From Rathayibacter sp. SD072 (GTDB lineage: Bacteria > Actinomycetota > Actinomycetes > Actinomycetales > Microbacteriaceae), in assembly GCF_017355185.1 (NCBI RefSeq), contig NZ_JADILJ010000037.1, forward strand, positions 1-38,989: a stretch of 38,989 nt of DNA, given 5' to 3'. Positions within the stretch are counted from its first letter, which is position 1; each line of letters begins with the position of its first letter. The position numbers were made by a program, and so were the translations under genes. The notes beneath the pieces are model-generated. The model did no database searches. It was not told the DNA's origin and was given only the letters and a program-made list of their open reading frames with translations. Shown piece by piece: positions 7,481 to 15,818 of this stretch.

Positions 7481-8585
7481 TCGCCGACGCGGCGTCCATC
7501 CCGGTCGCGGTCAGCAGATCGACCGCGAGCGGACGGAGGATCACCAGCAGGGTCTTCTCGGCGAGGCGCGCGTCCGGGATCATCCGCTGCGGGTCGAGGG
7601 TGGTGGCCAGCAGGACCAGATCCTGGCGGGCGAGAGCCGTCATCGTCGCGTCGGAGACGCACCGGCCCAGCAGGGCGATGCCGGGCCCGAACGCCGCGAC
7701 CGCCTCCGCGAGCTCCGGACGCGGCACACCGTCCCCGATCAGGAAGTCGGTGCGGCGCGCGACGATGCGGAGGTTGCGGGTCGCGAGGTCCAGCGAGGCG
7801 AGCAGTGCGCTCTGGCGCTCGAGCTCGCCGCGGTGCCTCCGGACGAACGGGGAGATGCGCGCGACCCCGATCGCCGATTCGAGTGCCGCCGACCACGCGT
7901 CGATCACCGGCTGCGTCCCGCGGACGCGCTCGAGGGCGGCGGCCGACGCGGAGGCGTCACCGCGGCGGAGCGCGTCGGCGAGCGTCTCGACCGTCCCGGC
8001 CAGCGCCGCGACCAGCCGTCGCGCCTCCGCTCGCGCCGCCCGCAGCGGATTACGGGGCACGATCGCCGTGCAGAGCAGCGCGGCGAGACCGCCGACGAGG
8101 CCGTCGAGGCTGCGCGTGAACACTCCCCCGTCGGGAGCCGGGAGCACCATCACGAGCATGGCCTGCGTCCCCGCCGCGACCGCGAAGCCGGGCGAGGGCG
8201 AGAGCGCGCGTCCCACCGTGAAGACGACCGCGAGCACGAGGGCCAGCTGCCAGACGCCGGTGCCCCAGAGCAGCAGGAGCACCTCGCTGAGCGCGATGCC
8301 GAGGACCATCCCGACCGCGGTCTCGGCGACCTGCTTCGGGCGGGTGTCGCGCGCGATGCCCAGGCTCGAGATGGTGACCGTCAGCGACAGCACCGGCGCC
8401 GGGTGCCCGAACACGAAGCGCGAGACGGAGTAGGCGAGCACCGCCGCGAGCACGATCTGCACCACCGCCGGGGCCGACGCCACGGCGCGCGCAACGCCCC
8501 GCGAGGGTCGCAGACGATCGCCGTGGACGAGGCTCCGGATCCGCTCGGCCGCCCGATCCCGACGTGCGGGTCCTGCGGCCACCAC
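7455..8585 (-). CDS. FUSC-family membrane protein
   Basis: A 376-residue integral membrane protein resembling FUSC/aromatic-acid-exporter proteins. The N-terminal half is a run of hydrophobic helices (SAPAVVQIVLAAVLAYSVSRF, TVTISSLGIARD, the segment after AETAVGMVLGI, and GLVGGLAALLCTAIVPRNPL). The second half is a cytoplasmic helical domain rich in Arg and Ala. I place the start at GTG 8585, with GTG 8582 as an alternative, because the frame above it lies inside the ygfZ-like gene and an AGGTAGG sequence precedes it by about 8 nt. It is the last gene of the minus-strand operon led by small membrane and heme proteins. Substrate unknown. Confidence 0.72.
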   Translation of the reverse strand: MVAAGPARRDRAAERIRSLVHGDRLRPSRGVARAVASAPAVVQIVLAAVLAYSVSRFVFGHPAPVLSLTVTISSLGIARDTRPKQVAETAVGMVLGIALSEVLLLLWGTGVWQLALVLAVVFTVGRALSPSPGFAVAAGTQAMLVMVLPAPDGGVFTRSLDGLVGGLAALLCTAIVPRNPLRAARAEARRLVAALAGTVETLADALRRGDASASAAALERVRGTQPVIDAWSAALESAIGVARISPFVRRHRGELERQSALLASLDLATRNLRIVARRTDFLIGDGVPRPELAEAVAAFGPGIALLGRCVSDATMTALARQDLVLLATTLDPQRMIPDARLAEKTLLVILRPLAVDLLTATGMDAASARAALPELV

Positions 8586-8593
8586 GGTGTGGC

Positions 8594-9733
8594 CTACCTG
8601 GTCTTCGCCCCGAGCCGGGGCAGACGGGGCACGCCCGCCTCCGCACCGGCTCCGGGCGGGACGACGACCTCCTGGGCCGCCGCGACGCGGACCTCGCCCG
8701 CGAGGACCGTGAGCTCGAGATCGACCGGGACGGCGCGCTTGACGACCGCGAGCGCCACCGGACCGTCCTCGTAGTGCCAGGCGCTGGAGGTGACCGCGCC
8801 GACCTCGACGCTCTCGCCGTTCTTCAGTGCGAAGACGGGATCGCCGTGCGACGGCAGCGCGGAATCGGAGCCGTCGAGCTGCAGCAGGACCAGGCGGCGG
8901 GGCGGGTGGCCGAGGTTGTGCACCTTCGCCACCGTCTCCTGGCCGCGGTAGCAGCCCTTGGCGAGGTGCACCGAGGAGCGGAGGAGGTCGAGCTCGTGCG
9001 GGATCGACCGCTCGTCGACCTCCGTCGCGTGACGCGGACGCCACGCCGCGATGCGGAGCGCCTCGAGCGCGTCGGCTCCGGCGAGGACCACGCCGGCCGC
9101 CGCGGCAGCCGAGGCGAGCCCCGCGAGAGCGGTGCGCGGCACGAGGGTCTCGCGCGCGTGCCAGTCGGCCGCCGGATGCTCGGCCGCGGCGTACTGCCAG
9201 CCGCCGGGCTGGACGCTCGTCCACGGGTCGATCCAGCTGACGGCGGAGTCGCCCGCGAGACCGAGGACGAACGAGGCGGCGGATCCGTCGCCGAGGGTGG
9301 CGAGCGTCGCGAACTCGTCGGTGCGGTCGGCGATCTCGACGCGGAGCAGGAAGCGCATCCGGTCGAGCCAGGCCGCGAGGCCGGCCGTCTCGTCGCGGTC
9401 GAGCAGCAGCCAGGCCGCCTCTCCGTCGTCGACGAGGCGGATGAGGTGCTCGATGCGGCCGGTCGGGTCCAGGAGGAGCGTCTCGGCGGAGTCGCCGGGC
9501 TGCAGCCCTCTGAGCGCCTGACTGGTCAGGGAGTCGAGCCAGGTGAGGCGGTCGGGACCGGTGACGGTGACGACTCCGCGCCCCGACAGGTCGACGAGCG
9601 CGGTGCCCGCGGCGAGAGCGCGCTGCTCGCGGAACGGCTCGCCGTAGTGCGCGGCCACACCCGGCTCGGCGGCGCTCGCGGTGGCCACCGCCCCTGGGAC
9701 GTCGAGCAGGGGCGAGAGCAGGTCAGTCGACAC
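8594..9733 (-). CDS. ygfZ: YgfZ/GcvT-domain folate-binding protein
   Basis: A 379-residue tetrahydrofolate-binding protein of the YgfZ/IBA57 family, which supports assembly or repair of [4Fe-4S] enzymes. The hallmark motif KGCYRGQE is present, followed by [22 protein letters not shown]. The N-terminal part has the GcvT-like [28 protein letters not shown] segment. The C-terminal barrel ends with [22 protein letters not shown] 9733 has AAGG about 8 nt upstream and overlaps the nitrobindin-like gene by 11 nt, implying coupled expression. Co-location with a heme protein fits a shared redox or metal-cofactor theme, but that is inference. Confidence 0.88.
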   Translation of the reverse strand: MSTDLLSPLLDVPGAVATASAAEPGVAAHYGEPFREQRALAAGTALVDLSGRGVVTVTGPDRLTWLDSLTSQALRGLQPGDSAETLLLDPTGRIEHLIRLVDDGEAAWLLLDRDETAGLAAWLDRMRFLLRVEIADRTDEFATLATLGDGSAASFVLGLAGDSAVSWIDPWTSVQPGGWQYAAAEHPAADWHARETLVPRTALAGLASAAAAAGVVLAGADALEALRIAAWRPRHATEVDERSIPHELDLLRSSVHLAKGCYRGQETVAKVHNLGHPPRRLVLLQLDGSDSALPSHGDPVFALKNGESVEVGAVTSSAWHYEDGPVALAVVKRAVPVDLELTVLAGEVRVAAAQEVVVPPGAGAEAGVPRLPRLGAKTR

Positions 9734-10331
9734 GGGCGAGCCTTCCGGAGGCGTGGGTGCGCAGGCCCTGGCCGAGCGCGGCGATGTCCCACGCCCAGAG
9801 GAGGTGGTCGTCGACGAGGCCGTAGAGGCGGGTGGCGGCGGCGTAGTCCTTCGCGGCGGCGGTGCGCATGACCGCGTCCGTCGCGAGGTCGATCCTCGGG
9901 CCCTTGACCTGGCCGAGGTAGAGCTCGCTCACGCCGTCCGGGTGGACGAGGGAGACCTCGATGTCGAAACCGCCCGCGGCGTTGCGGAGCGTCTCGACCG
10001 ACTCCGCATCGGGGTAGGCGGGAGCACCGCGACCCGGCAGCATCGCGGGGCCGGCATCGGCGTCCGTCAGGGCCCGGCTGAGGCGCCAGTAGCCCATCTC
10101 GCTCACCAGCGGGCTGTGCCCGATCTCGCGCTCGTCGTCGAGCAGCCAGGTGTACGAGCTGTAGTTGAGGTAGGGCAGACCGTCGTAGCTGAAGCTGACG
10201 CGGTGGCCGAACTCGGCCTGCACGCTCTCGTCGCCGACGGCGTAGTCGACGACGCCGGACCCCTCCCAGACGCCGAGCAGCCAGGAGAGGGGGACGAGCT
10301 CGGGCGGCAGGCCCGACGGAAGGGAGATCAC
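9723..10331 (-). CDS. Nitrobindin-like heme-binding beta-barrel protein
   Basis: A 202-residue protein of the nitrobindin (THAP4-like, formerly DUF1794, FABP-like) family, a ten-stranded barrel that binds ferric heme and can react with NO or peroxynitrite. The diagnostic start [16 protein letters not shown] is present, as is the C-terminal [24 protein letters not shown] segment that includes the His expected to ligate heme. The reading frame is open further upstream, but GTG 10331 is preferred: GGAG lies 6 nt before it and the family begins near this point. It overlaps the downstream ygfZ-like gene by 11 nt. Confidence 0.85.
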   Translation of the reverse strand: MISLPSGLPPELVPLSWLLGVWEGSGVVDYAVGDESVQAEFGHRVSFSYDGLPYLNYSSYTWLLDDEREIGHSPLVSEMGYWRLSRALTDADAGPAMLPGRGAPAYPDAESVETLRNAAGGFDIEVSLVHPDGVSELYLGQVKGPRIDLATDAVMRTAAAKDYAAATRLYGLVDDHLLWAWDIAALGQGLRTHASGRLARVD

Positions 10332-10350
10332 TCCGGCTCCGACGCGGCGG

Positions 10351-10461
10351 CTAGCTCTGGCCGCGGTAGAGCTTGTAGACGACGACTCCCGAGACCCACG
10401 CGATCGCGAGGGAGGCGAGCCCGAGCAGTCCGAGATAGAAGAGTTCCAGCGCGAGAAGCAT
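10351..10461 (-). CDS. 36-residue single-pass membrane protein
   Basis: A very small gene read from ATG 10461 to TAG 10351. The product begins [14 protein letters not shown], has one hydrophobic helix (about 2-28) and ends with a basic tail [11 protein letters not shown], so a cytoplasmic C-terminus is likely. TAGGAT (10473-10468, minus strand) ends 6 nt before the ATG and fits a -10 element for a leaderless mRNA, which would make this the first gene of the nitrobindin-ygfZ-FUSC operon; only 19 bp separate it from the nitrobindin gene. Hydrophobic pattern, position and promoter argue that it is real. I believe similar YKLxxGQ peptides occur in related Actinomycetota, but cannot verify this. 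Function unknown. Confidence 0.6.
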   Translation of the reverse strand: MLLALELFYLGLLGLASLAIAWVSGVVVYKLYRGQS

Positions 10462-10467
10462 GCCCCC

Positions 10468-10473
10468 ATCCTA
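10468..10473 (-). promoter_or_regulatory. Candidate -10 of small-membrane-protein operon
   Basis: TAGGAT on the minus strand, 6 nt before ATG 10461, probably giving a leaderless transcript. Confidence 0.4.
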
Positions 10474-10526
10474 CCCGGCCGCGCGGGCTCCCAGCGGGGG
10501 CGGGGGCAGCGGGACGACGGGGAGCG

Positions 10527-10787
10527 TCAGCGCCCGGCGAGTGCCGCGATCGCACTCGCGACGCCGACGACGACCATCGCGCCGACGACGCTCGTCATGG
10601 TCCGGAGGAGGTACCCGGAGGCGCGGGCGACGGCGAGCTGCACCGCGAAGGTCGCCAGGACGCATCCCCCGAACGTGAGGGCGAGCCACGTCTGAGCCGA
10701 CCCCGGCGACGCGAGCACCAGCGACACGACCGACCCCGCGAGTGCCAGCACCCAGACGATGCCGACGCCCACCCGATCCCCGCTCAT
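10527..10787 (-). CDS. Small integral membrane protein, unknown function
   Basis: An 86-residue protein with three hydrophobic helices: about 8-25 ([18 protein letters not shown]), about 33-52 ([20 protein letters not shown]) and about 62-83 ([22 protein letters not shown]). It is read divergently from glnR. CATGAT (10799-10794, minus strand) lies 6 nt before ATG 10787 and may be the -10 of a leaderless message. The family is not recognised with confidence; proteins of this size and topology are widespread beside glnR-mshD in Actinomycetota, which is a recollection, not a test. Confidence 0.65.
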   Translation of the reverse strand: MSGDRVGVGIVWVLALAGSVVSLVLASPGSAQTWLALTFGGCVLATFAVQLAVARASGYLLRTMTSVVGAMVVVGVASAIAALAGR

Positions 10788-10830
10788 CCGTCAATCATGC
10801 CCGAGGCGATCGGCCGTTCCGGCCCGCCGC

Positions 10831-10836
10831 TAGTAT
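10831..10836 (+). promoter_or_regulatory. Candidate -10 of glnR-mshD operon
   Basis: TAGTAT lies 26 nt before GTG 10863. The expected transcript start near 10843 leaves a short leader that carries GGAGGAT (10854-10860), a clear ribosome binding site that fixes the GTG start. Confidence 0.45.
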
Positions 10837-10862
10837 TGCCGCAGACCATTTCTGGAGGATCC

Positions 10863-11552
10863 GTGGCGCAGTTGTTGATACTGACCTCTGCGGGGGGCAC
10901 CGAGGTGCTGCCCGCGCTGGGGCTCCTCAGCCACAAGACCCGGCAGATCCCGGCAGAGCCGGCCCAGCTCGTGAACGCCCCGAGCTGCGATCTCATCTTC
11001 GTCGACGCCCGTCAGGACCTCGCGAGCGCCAAGTCGCTCTGCAAGATCCTGACCACCACCGGCATCAACGTGCCGCTCATCCTGATCCTCACCGAGGGCG
11101 GGCTGACGGCGGTCTCGGCCGACTGGGGCGTCAACGACGTGATCCTCGACTCCGCCGGGCCCGCCGAGGTCGACGCGCGCATCCGCCTCGTCATCGGCCG
11201 CCTCGCCCAGGAGCAGTCGACGTCGCGCATCCAGGCCTCCGGCGTCGTGATCGACGAGGCGAGCTACTCCGCGAAGGTCCACGGCCGCCCCCTCGACCTC
11301 ACCTTCAAGGAGTTCGAGCTCCTGCGCTTCTTCGCCACCCACCCGTCCCGGGTGTTCACCCGCGAGCAGCTGCTCAGCGAGGTGTGGGGCTACGACTACT
11401 TCGGCGGCACGCGCACGGTCGACGTGCACGTGCGGCGCCTGCGCGCCAAGCTCGGCGACCTCGAGTCCCTCATCGGCACCGTCCGCAACGTCGGATACCG
11501 GTTCAACGTCTATGAAGAGGACAATGAGCGAGTCCCTCAACCTCTCCGTTGA
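10863..11552 (+). CDS. glnR: GlnR-type orphan response regulator
   Basis: A 229-residue OmpR-like regulator matching actinobacterial GlnR (Rv0818-like). The receiver domain is degenerate: D48 in [10 protein letters not shown] remains, but the usual acidic pair at the N-terminus is missing ([11 protein letters not shown]), as expected for a regulator that works without a cognate kinase. The conserved [15 protein letters not shown] segment is characteristic. The winged helix (about 135-225) has [23 protein letters not shown] and [19 protein letters not shown] 10863 follows a GGAGGAT site. It overlaps mshD, as in mycobacteria. In relatives GlnR controls nitrogen assimilation and is linked to phosphate control; in this genome that is inference. 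Confidence 0.9.
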   Translation: MAQLLILTSAGGTEVLPALGLLSHKTRQIPAEPAQLVNAPSCDLIFVDARQDLASAKSLCKILTTTGINVPLILILTEGGLTAVSADWGVNDVILDSAGPAEVDARIRLVIGRLAQEQSTSRIQASGVVIDEASYSAKVHGRPLDLTFKEFELLRFFATHPSRVFTREQLLSEVWGYDYFGGTRTVDVHVRRLRAKLGDLESLIGTVRNVGYRFNVYEEDNERVPQPLR

Positions 11553-12405
11553 GAACCTGGCCGACCCCGCGGTGTCGGCCGGTCTCGAGCAGCTGATCGG
11601 CCGCGCCCAGTGGTTCGACGGGCAGCCGCCCTTCAGCGACCAGACCCTGGTCGACGCGCGCACCGGCTCGCGCACGCTGCTGATCGGCCTGCGCGCCGAC
11701 GTGGTCGTCGCCGCGGCCGTCCTCGGGCAGGGCGAGCTCGAGTTCGTCGTCGATCCGGAGTGGCGCGGCGTGGGCTTCGGCCGCGCCGTGCTCGAGCAGG
11801 TGCTCGCGAGCGGACGCACGGGTCTGCTGGCGTGGGCGCACGGCGACCACCCCGCGGCGCGCTCGCTCGCCGAGTCGCACGGCTTCGCTCCGGTGCGCAC
11901 GCTCCTGCACCTCGAGCTCGAGCCCCTGGTCGCCCCCGCGGCGCGGGTCCCCGAGGGGTACGTGCTCTCGGACGCCCGCGGTCTCGATCCCGCGGAGTGG
12001 GTCGCGCTCAACGCGCGCGTGTTCGCCGCGCATCCGGAGCAGGGACGGCTCACCGAGGACGACCTCGCCGCCCGCCGGGCCGAGGACTGGTTCGACGAGG
12101 GCGACTTCCTGGTGCTGCGGAACGCCTCCGGCGCTCTCGTGGGCTACGACTGGCTGAAGATCGAGCCCGGCTCCGCGACGGGCGAGATCTACGTGCTCGG
12201 CATCGCTCCGGAGGAGGCGGGCCGCGGCCTCGGCCGCGCCCTCCTGGGCGCGGGCCTCGCCCGCATGCTCGCGCGCGGCTGCACCACCGCCGACCTCTAC
12301 GTCGAGGCCGAGAACCGCTCGGCCGTGGCCCTGTACCGCTCGCTCGGCTTCACCGACGCCTCCGTCGACGTGCAGTACCTGCAGCGCACGCCCGCCGTCC
12401 GCTGA
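11524..12405 (+). CDS. mshD: Mycothiol synthase (acetyltransferase) MshD
   Basis: About 293 residues with tandem GNAT domains. It transfers acetyl from acetyl-CoA to Cys-GlcN-Ins, the last step of mycothiol synthesis. The N-terminal GNAT domain is degenerate ([18 protein letters not shown]). The C-terminal one is active-looking, with the acetyl-CoA loop [18 protein letters not shown] and [19 protein letters not shown] prefer ATG 11524, preceded by GAAGAGGA; ATG 11512, four codons earlier, is possible but has no visible site. Either start overlaps the end of glnR. The glnR-mshD pair is conserved synteny with Mycobacterium Rv0818-Rv0819 and marks the host as a mycothiol producer. Confidence 0.92.
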   Translation: MSESLNLSVENLADPAVSAGLEQLIGRAQWFDGQPPFSDQTLVDARTGSRTLLIGLRADVVVAAAVLGQGELEFVVDPEWRGVGFGRAVLEQVLASGRTGLLAWAHGDHPAARSLAESHGFAPVRTLLHLELEPLVAPAARVPEGYVLSDARGLDPAEWVALNARVFAAHPEQGRLTEDDLAARRAEDWFDEGDFLVLRNASGALVGYDWLKIEPGSATGEIYVLGIAPEEAGRGLGRALLGAGLARMLARGCTTADLYVEAENRSAVALYRSLGFTDASVDVQYLQRTPAVR

Positions 12406-12429
12406 TCCGGAGGCTCCTCCCCCGACCGC

Positions 12430-12484
12430 GTTCACCCCGCATTCACCACGGGCGGCGCGGAGCGCGCGGGGGCGGTGCCAGGAT
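12430..12484 (+). promoter_or_regulatory. Pho box and promoter of ppk
   Basis: Direct repeats GTTCACC (12430-12436) and ATTCACC (12441-12447) are 11 bp apart, the arrangement bound by PhoP/RegX3 regulators. CAGGAT (12479-12484) is the candidate -10, 38 nt after the start of the second repeat and 6 nt before ATG 12491, so the ppk message may be leaderless. Confidence 0.7.
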
Positions 12485-12490
12485 GGTCGC

Positions 12491-14695
12491 ATGGACGGCG
12501 ACAACCTCATTCTCGAAGACGGCCTGAGCGACGAACTCGACGACGACTTCGACGACGAGGAGGAGCACTCGGACCCCCTCCTCCCGGACAACCGCTACCT
12601 CGACCGCGAGCTGAGCTGGCTGGCGTTCAACCAGCGCGTGCTCGAGCTCGCCGAGGACCCGCTGGTGCCGGTGCTCGAGCGCGCCAACTTCCTGGCGATC
12701 TTCTCCTCGAACCTCGACGAGTTCTTCATGGTGCGGGTCGCCGGTCTGAAGCGCCGCATCCTCACCGGCCTCGCCCTCACGACGAACATCGGCCGCGTCC
12801 CTCTGGACGTGCTGACCGACATCTCGGAGAAGGCGCACCAGCTGCAGCAGCGTCACGCCCGGGCCTTCAAGGACCAGGTCGAGCCCGCCCTGCGGGACGC
12901 CGGCATCGACATCGTCCGCTGGGACGAGCTCAGCGACGCCGAGCGGGCGGTGCTGGACGACTACTTCTCGGCCCAGATCTTCCCGGTCCTGATGCCGCTG
13001 GCCGTCGACCCGGCGCACCCGTTCCCGTACATCTCGGGGCTCTCGCTCAACCTGTCGGTCCGGGTGCGCAACCCCAAGACCCAGAAGACCGAGTTCGCCC
13101 GCCTCAAGGTGCCGCAGATGCTCCCGCGCTTCGTGCGAATCGCCGGCGTCGCCGCGCCCGGCGAGCCCATGCGGTTCATCTCACTCGAGGACCTCATCGC
13201 CAACGAGCTCGACGACCTCTTCCCCGGCATGGAGATCCTCGATCACCACGTCTTCCGGGTGACCCGCAACGAGGACGTCGAGGTCGACGAGGACGAGACC
13301 GAGAACCTCATCAAGGCGCTCGAGAAAGAGCTCCTGCGACGCCGGTTCGGCCCGCCGATCCGCCTCGAGGTCACCGACGACATGGACGACGAGACGCTCG
13401 GCCTGCTCGTCCGCGAGCTCGACATCACGACGCAGGAGGTCTACAAGCTCCCGGCTCCCCTGGATCTCAGCGGCCTCTTCAGCCTGCAGAAGATCGACCG
13501 GCCGGACCTGAAGTACCCCAACCACGTGCCCACGACGGCGGCGCAGCTCATGCCGACGGAGCCGAACCAGCGCCAGGACGTCTTCAAGGCGGTCTCGCGT
13601 GGCGACGTGCTCCTGCACCACCCGTACGAGTCGTTCGCGACGAGCGTGCAGTCCTTCCTCGAGCAGGCCGCCGCCGACCCCGACGTGCTCGCGATCAAGC
13701 AGACGCTCTACCGCACCTCGGGCGACTCCCCCATCGTCGAGGCCCTCATCGACGCGGCCGAGTCGGGCAAGCAGGTCCTCGCCCTGGTCGAGATCAAGGC
13801 GCGCTTCGACGAGCAGGCCAACATCTCGTGGGCCCGCAAGCTCGAGAAGGCCGGCGTGCACGTCGTCTACGGCCTCGTCGGCCTCAAGACGCACTGCAAG
13901 CTCGCTCTCGTCATCCGCCAGGAGAAGGGCGGAGTGCTGCGGCACTACTCCCACATCGGCACCGGCAACTACAACCCGAAGACCTCGCGCATCTACGAGG
14001 ACCTCGGCCTGCTGACCGCCGACGACGAGGTCGGCAAGGACCTCACCCGTCTGTTCAACGAGCTGTCGGGGTACGCGATCGAGAAGAAGTTCAAGCGCCT
14101 GCTCGTCGCTCCGCGCCACCTCCGCAAGGGACTCCTCAAGAGGATCGATGCCGAGACCGAGAACGCCCGCGCGGGCAAGCCCTCCGGGATCCGGATCAAG
14201 GTCAACTCGATCGTCGACGAGGCGGTGATCGACGCGCTCTACCGCGCCAGCCAGGCCGGGGTCCCGGTCGACGTCTGGGTCCGCGGCATCTGCGGGCTGA
14301 AGCCGGGGCAGGAGGGGCTCAGCGAGAACATCCGCGTCCGCTCGATCCTGGGCCGCTACCTCGAGCACTCGCGCATCTTCAGCTTCGTCAACGACGGCGA
14401 TCCGGTGGTCTACATCGGCAGCGCCGACATGATGCACCGCAACCTCGACCGCCGCGTCGAGGCCCTCGTGCGGATCGTCGAGCCCGCCCACCTCAGCGAG
14501 ATCGACGACATGTTCGAGCGCGCGATGGACGAGAAGACGGCCTCGTGGTGGCTCGGACCCGACGGAGTCTGGACGCGCCGCCACCTCGACGAGGACGGAG
14601 CCCCGCTGTCGGATCTCCAGAACCGTCTGATGGCGCACATCACGCACCGCAAGCGCATCGCGTCGCGGGCCGCTTCCCGGGCCTCCTCCCGCTGA
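12491..14695 (+). CDS. ppk: Polyphosphate kinase 1
   Basis: A 734-residue enzyme polymerising the gamma-phosphate of ATP into polyphosphate. After an acidic N-terminal tail (about 1-30, rich in D and E), the N domain begins at [19 protein letters not shown] with the typical [18 protein letters not shown]. The autophosphorylated His is H468 in [10 protein letters not shown]; the second active-site His is H626 in [10 protein letters not shown]. Their spacing (158) agrees with E. coli Ppk (H435/H592). [21 protein letters not shown] is also conserved. It is followed 4 bp later by a MutT1-type gene, as in Mycobacterium Rv2984-Rv2985. A Pho box upstream suggests induction on phosphate starvation. 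Confidence 0.97.
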   Translation: MDGDNLILEDGLSDELDDDFDDEEEHSDPLLPDNRYLDRELSWLAFNQRVLELAEDPLVPVLERANFLAIFSSNLDEFFMVRVAGLKRRILTGLALTTNIGRVPLDVLTDISEKAHQLQQRHARAFKDQVEPALRDAGIDIVRWDELSDAERAVLDDYFSAQIFPVLMPLAVDPAHPFPYISGLSLNLSVRVRNPKTQKTEFARLKVPQMLPRFVRIAGVAAPGEPMRFISLEDLIANELDDLFPGMEILDHHVFRVTRNEDVEVDEDETENLIKALEKELLRRRFGPPIRLEVTDDMDDETLGLLVRELDITTQEVYKLPAPLDLSGLFSLQKIDRPDLKYPNHVPTTAAQLMPTEPNQRQDVFKAVSRGDVLLHHPYESFATSVQSFLEQAAADPDVLAIKQTLYRTSGDSPIVEALIDAAESGKQVLALVEIKARFDEQANISWARKLEKAGVHVVYGLVGLKTHCKLALVIRQEKGGVLRHYSHIGTGNYNPKTSRIYEDLGLLTADDEVGKDLTRLFNELSGYAIEKKFKRLLVAPRHLRKGLLKRIDAETENARAGKPSGIRIKVNSIVDEAVIDALYRASQAGVPVDVWVRGICGLKPGQEGLSENIRVRSILGRYLEHSRIFSFVNDGDPVVYIGSADMMHRNLDRRVEALVRIVEPAHLSEIDDMFERAMDEKTASWWLGPDGVWTRRHLDEDGAPLSDLQNRLMAHITHRKRIASRAASRASSR

Positions 14696-14699
14696 CGCC

Positions 14700-15635
14700 G
14701 TGACGGGGACCGTCTACGCGGCCGGAGCGGTGTGCTGGCGGATCATCGAGGGCCGCCCGCACATCCTCGTGATCCACCGGCCGCACCGGAGGGACGTCAG
14801 CCTGCCCAAGGGCAAGGTCGACCCCGGCGAGTCGCTGCCCGAGACCGCGGTGCGCGAGATCCGGGAGGAGACCGGGCTCGCCGTCGGGCTCGGCGTGCCG
14901 CTGGGCTCGACCGAGTACACGCTGCCCAACGGGCGGCCCAAGGCCGTGTACTACTGGGCCGCGAAGGTCAGCGAGAAGGCCGTGCTCCACTCCGACTTCC
15001 TCCCGAACCGCGAGGTGGAGGCGCTGGAGTGGGTGACGCCCAAGCGGGCGCGCGGGTACCTCACCTACTCGCACGACGTCGCGATCGTCGACGAGTTCGC
15101 CCGGATCGCCGCACGGGGGGCGCTCGAGACGTTCGCGCTCGTGGTGCTGCGGCACGCGAAGGCCGTGCCCGCCTCCTCCTGGGACGGGCGCGACTCCACC
15201 CGCCGCCTCAACCGCCGCGGTGCCGAGGAGGCCGCGGCCGCCGGACGCGCCGTCGCCGCCTGGCGCCCGCGCCGCCTCGTCTCGAGCACCGCGAAGCGCT
15301 GCCGTGCCACCGTCGCTCCCCTCTCCTCCCTTCTGAAGCGACCGGTGCGACTGTCCGAGGAGATCAGCCAGGAGTCGTACGAGAACGGCACGGCCGACAT
15401 CCGGAGCCTGGTCGGCAAGCGCGTGCGCGCACGCAAGTCGGCGGTGCTCTGCAGCCACCGGCCGGTGATCCCGGAGATCCTGCGCGAGATCGCCCTCGCC
15501 ACCGCGACTCCGATCGGCCCGTACCTCGACGAGGCGTCGCACCTGCCCACCGGGGGATTCACGGTCGTGCACCTCTCGAGCGAGCACCCCGGCTCGGGCA
15601 TCGTCGCGATCGAGACGCACTCGCCGCTCGCCTGA
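14700..15635 (+). CDS. mutT1: MutT1-like Nudix hydrolase-phosphatase fusion
   Basis: A 311-residue two-domain protein. The Nudix domain (about 1-135) has a complete box, GKVDPGESLPETAVREIREETGL (G-x5-E-x7-REUxEExGU). The second domain (about 145-310) is of the histidine phosphatase type: its RHG region is LVVLRHAKA, with later LVSSTAKRCRATVAPL and LCSHRPVIPEIL segments. Mycobacterial MutT1 has this layout and hydrolyses 8-oxo-dGTP/8-oxo-GTP and dinucleoside polyphosphates. It starts at GTG 14700, 4 bp after ppk, so both are likely in one Pho-controlled operon. Substrate here is inferred from family and synteny. Confidence 0.88.
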   Translation: MTGTVYAAGAVCWRIIEGRPHILVIHRPHRRDVSLPKGKVDPGESLPETAVREIREETGLAVGLGVPLGSTEYTLPNGRPKAVYYWAAKVSEKAVLHSDFLPNREVEALEWVTPKRARGYLTYSHDVAIVDEFARIAARGALETFALVVLRHAKAVPASSWDGRDSTRRLNRRGAEEAAAAGRAVAAWRPRRLVSSTAKRCRATVAPLSSLLKRPVRLSEEISQESYENGTADIRSLVGKRVRARKSAVLCSHRPVIPEILREIALATATPIGPYLDEASHLPTGGFTVVHLSSEHPGSGIVAIETHSPLA

Positions 15636-15701
15636 GCCTCCTCCCGAAGACGGCGGATCGAGCCGGATCCCCGTCGCGCCCGGCAAGCCCCGACGGGCCT
15701 C

Positions 15702-15756
15702 GTTCACCGCCCGTTCACCCAGCGGACCGTGGGCGGACACGACCCCCTCGTACATT
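15702..15756 (+). promoter_or_regulatory. Pho box and promoter of pstSCAB
   Basis: Perfect direct repeats GTTCACC (15702-15708) and GTTCACC (15713-15719), 11 bp apart, form a canonical Pho box. TACATT (15751-15756) is the candidate -10, again 38 nt after the start of the second repeat. A start near 15763 would leave a leader of about 56 nt with GAAAGGGA before the pstS GTG. Confidence 0.8.
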
Positions 15757-15818
15757 CGCTCGCGGGCTGCACCAGGCCCTGTTCTGTTTCCATGCTTTCC
15801 TACCCGAAAGGGATACTT

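Noticed and set aside
15792-15818. ATG 15792 as the pstS start
   Set aside because: It is in frame, but the GAAAGGGA site lies between it and GTG 15819, and the shorter form gives a normal lipoprotein signal peptide.
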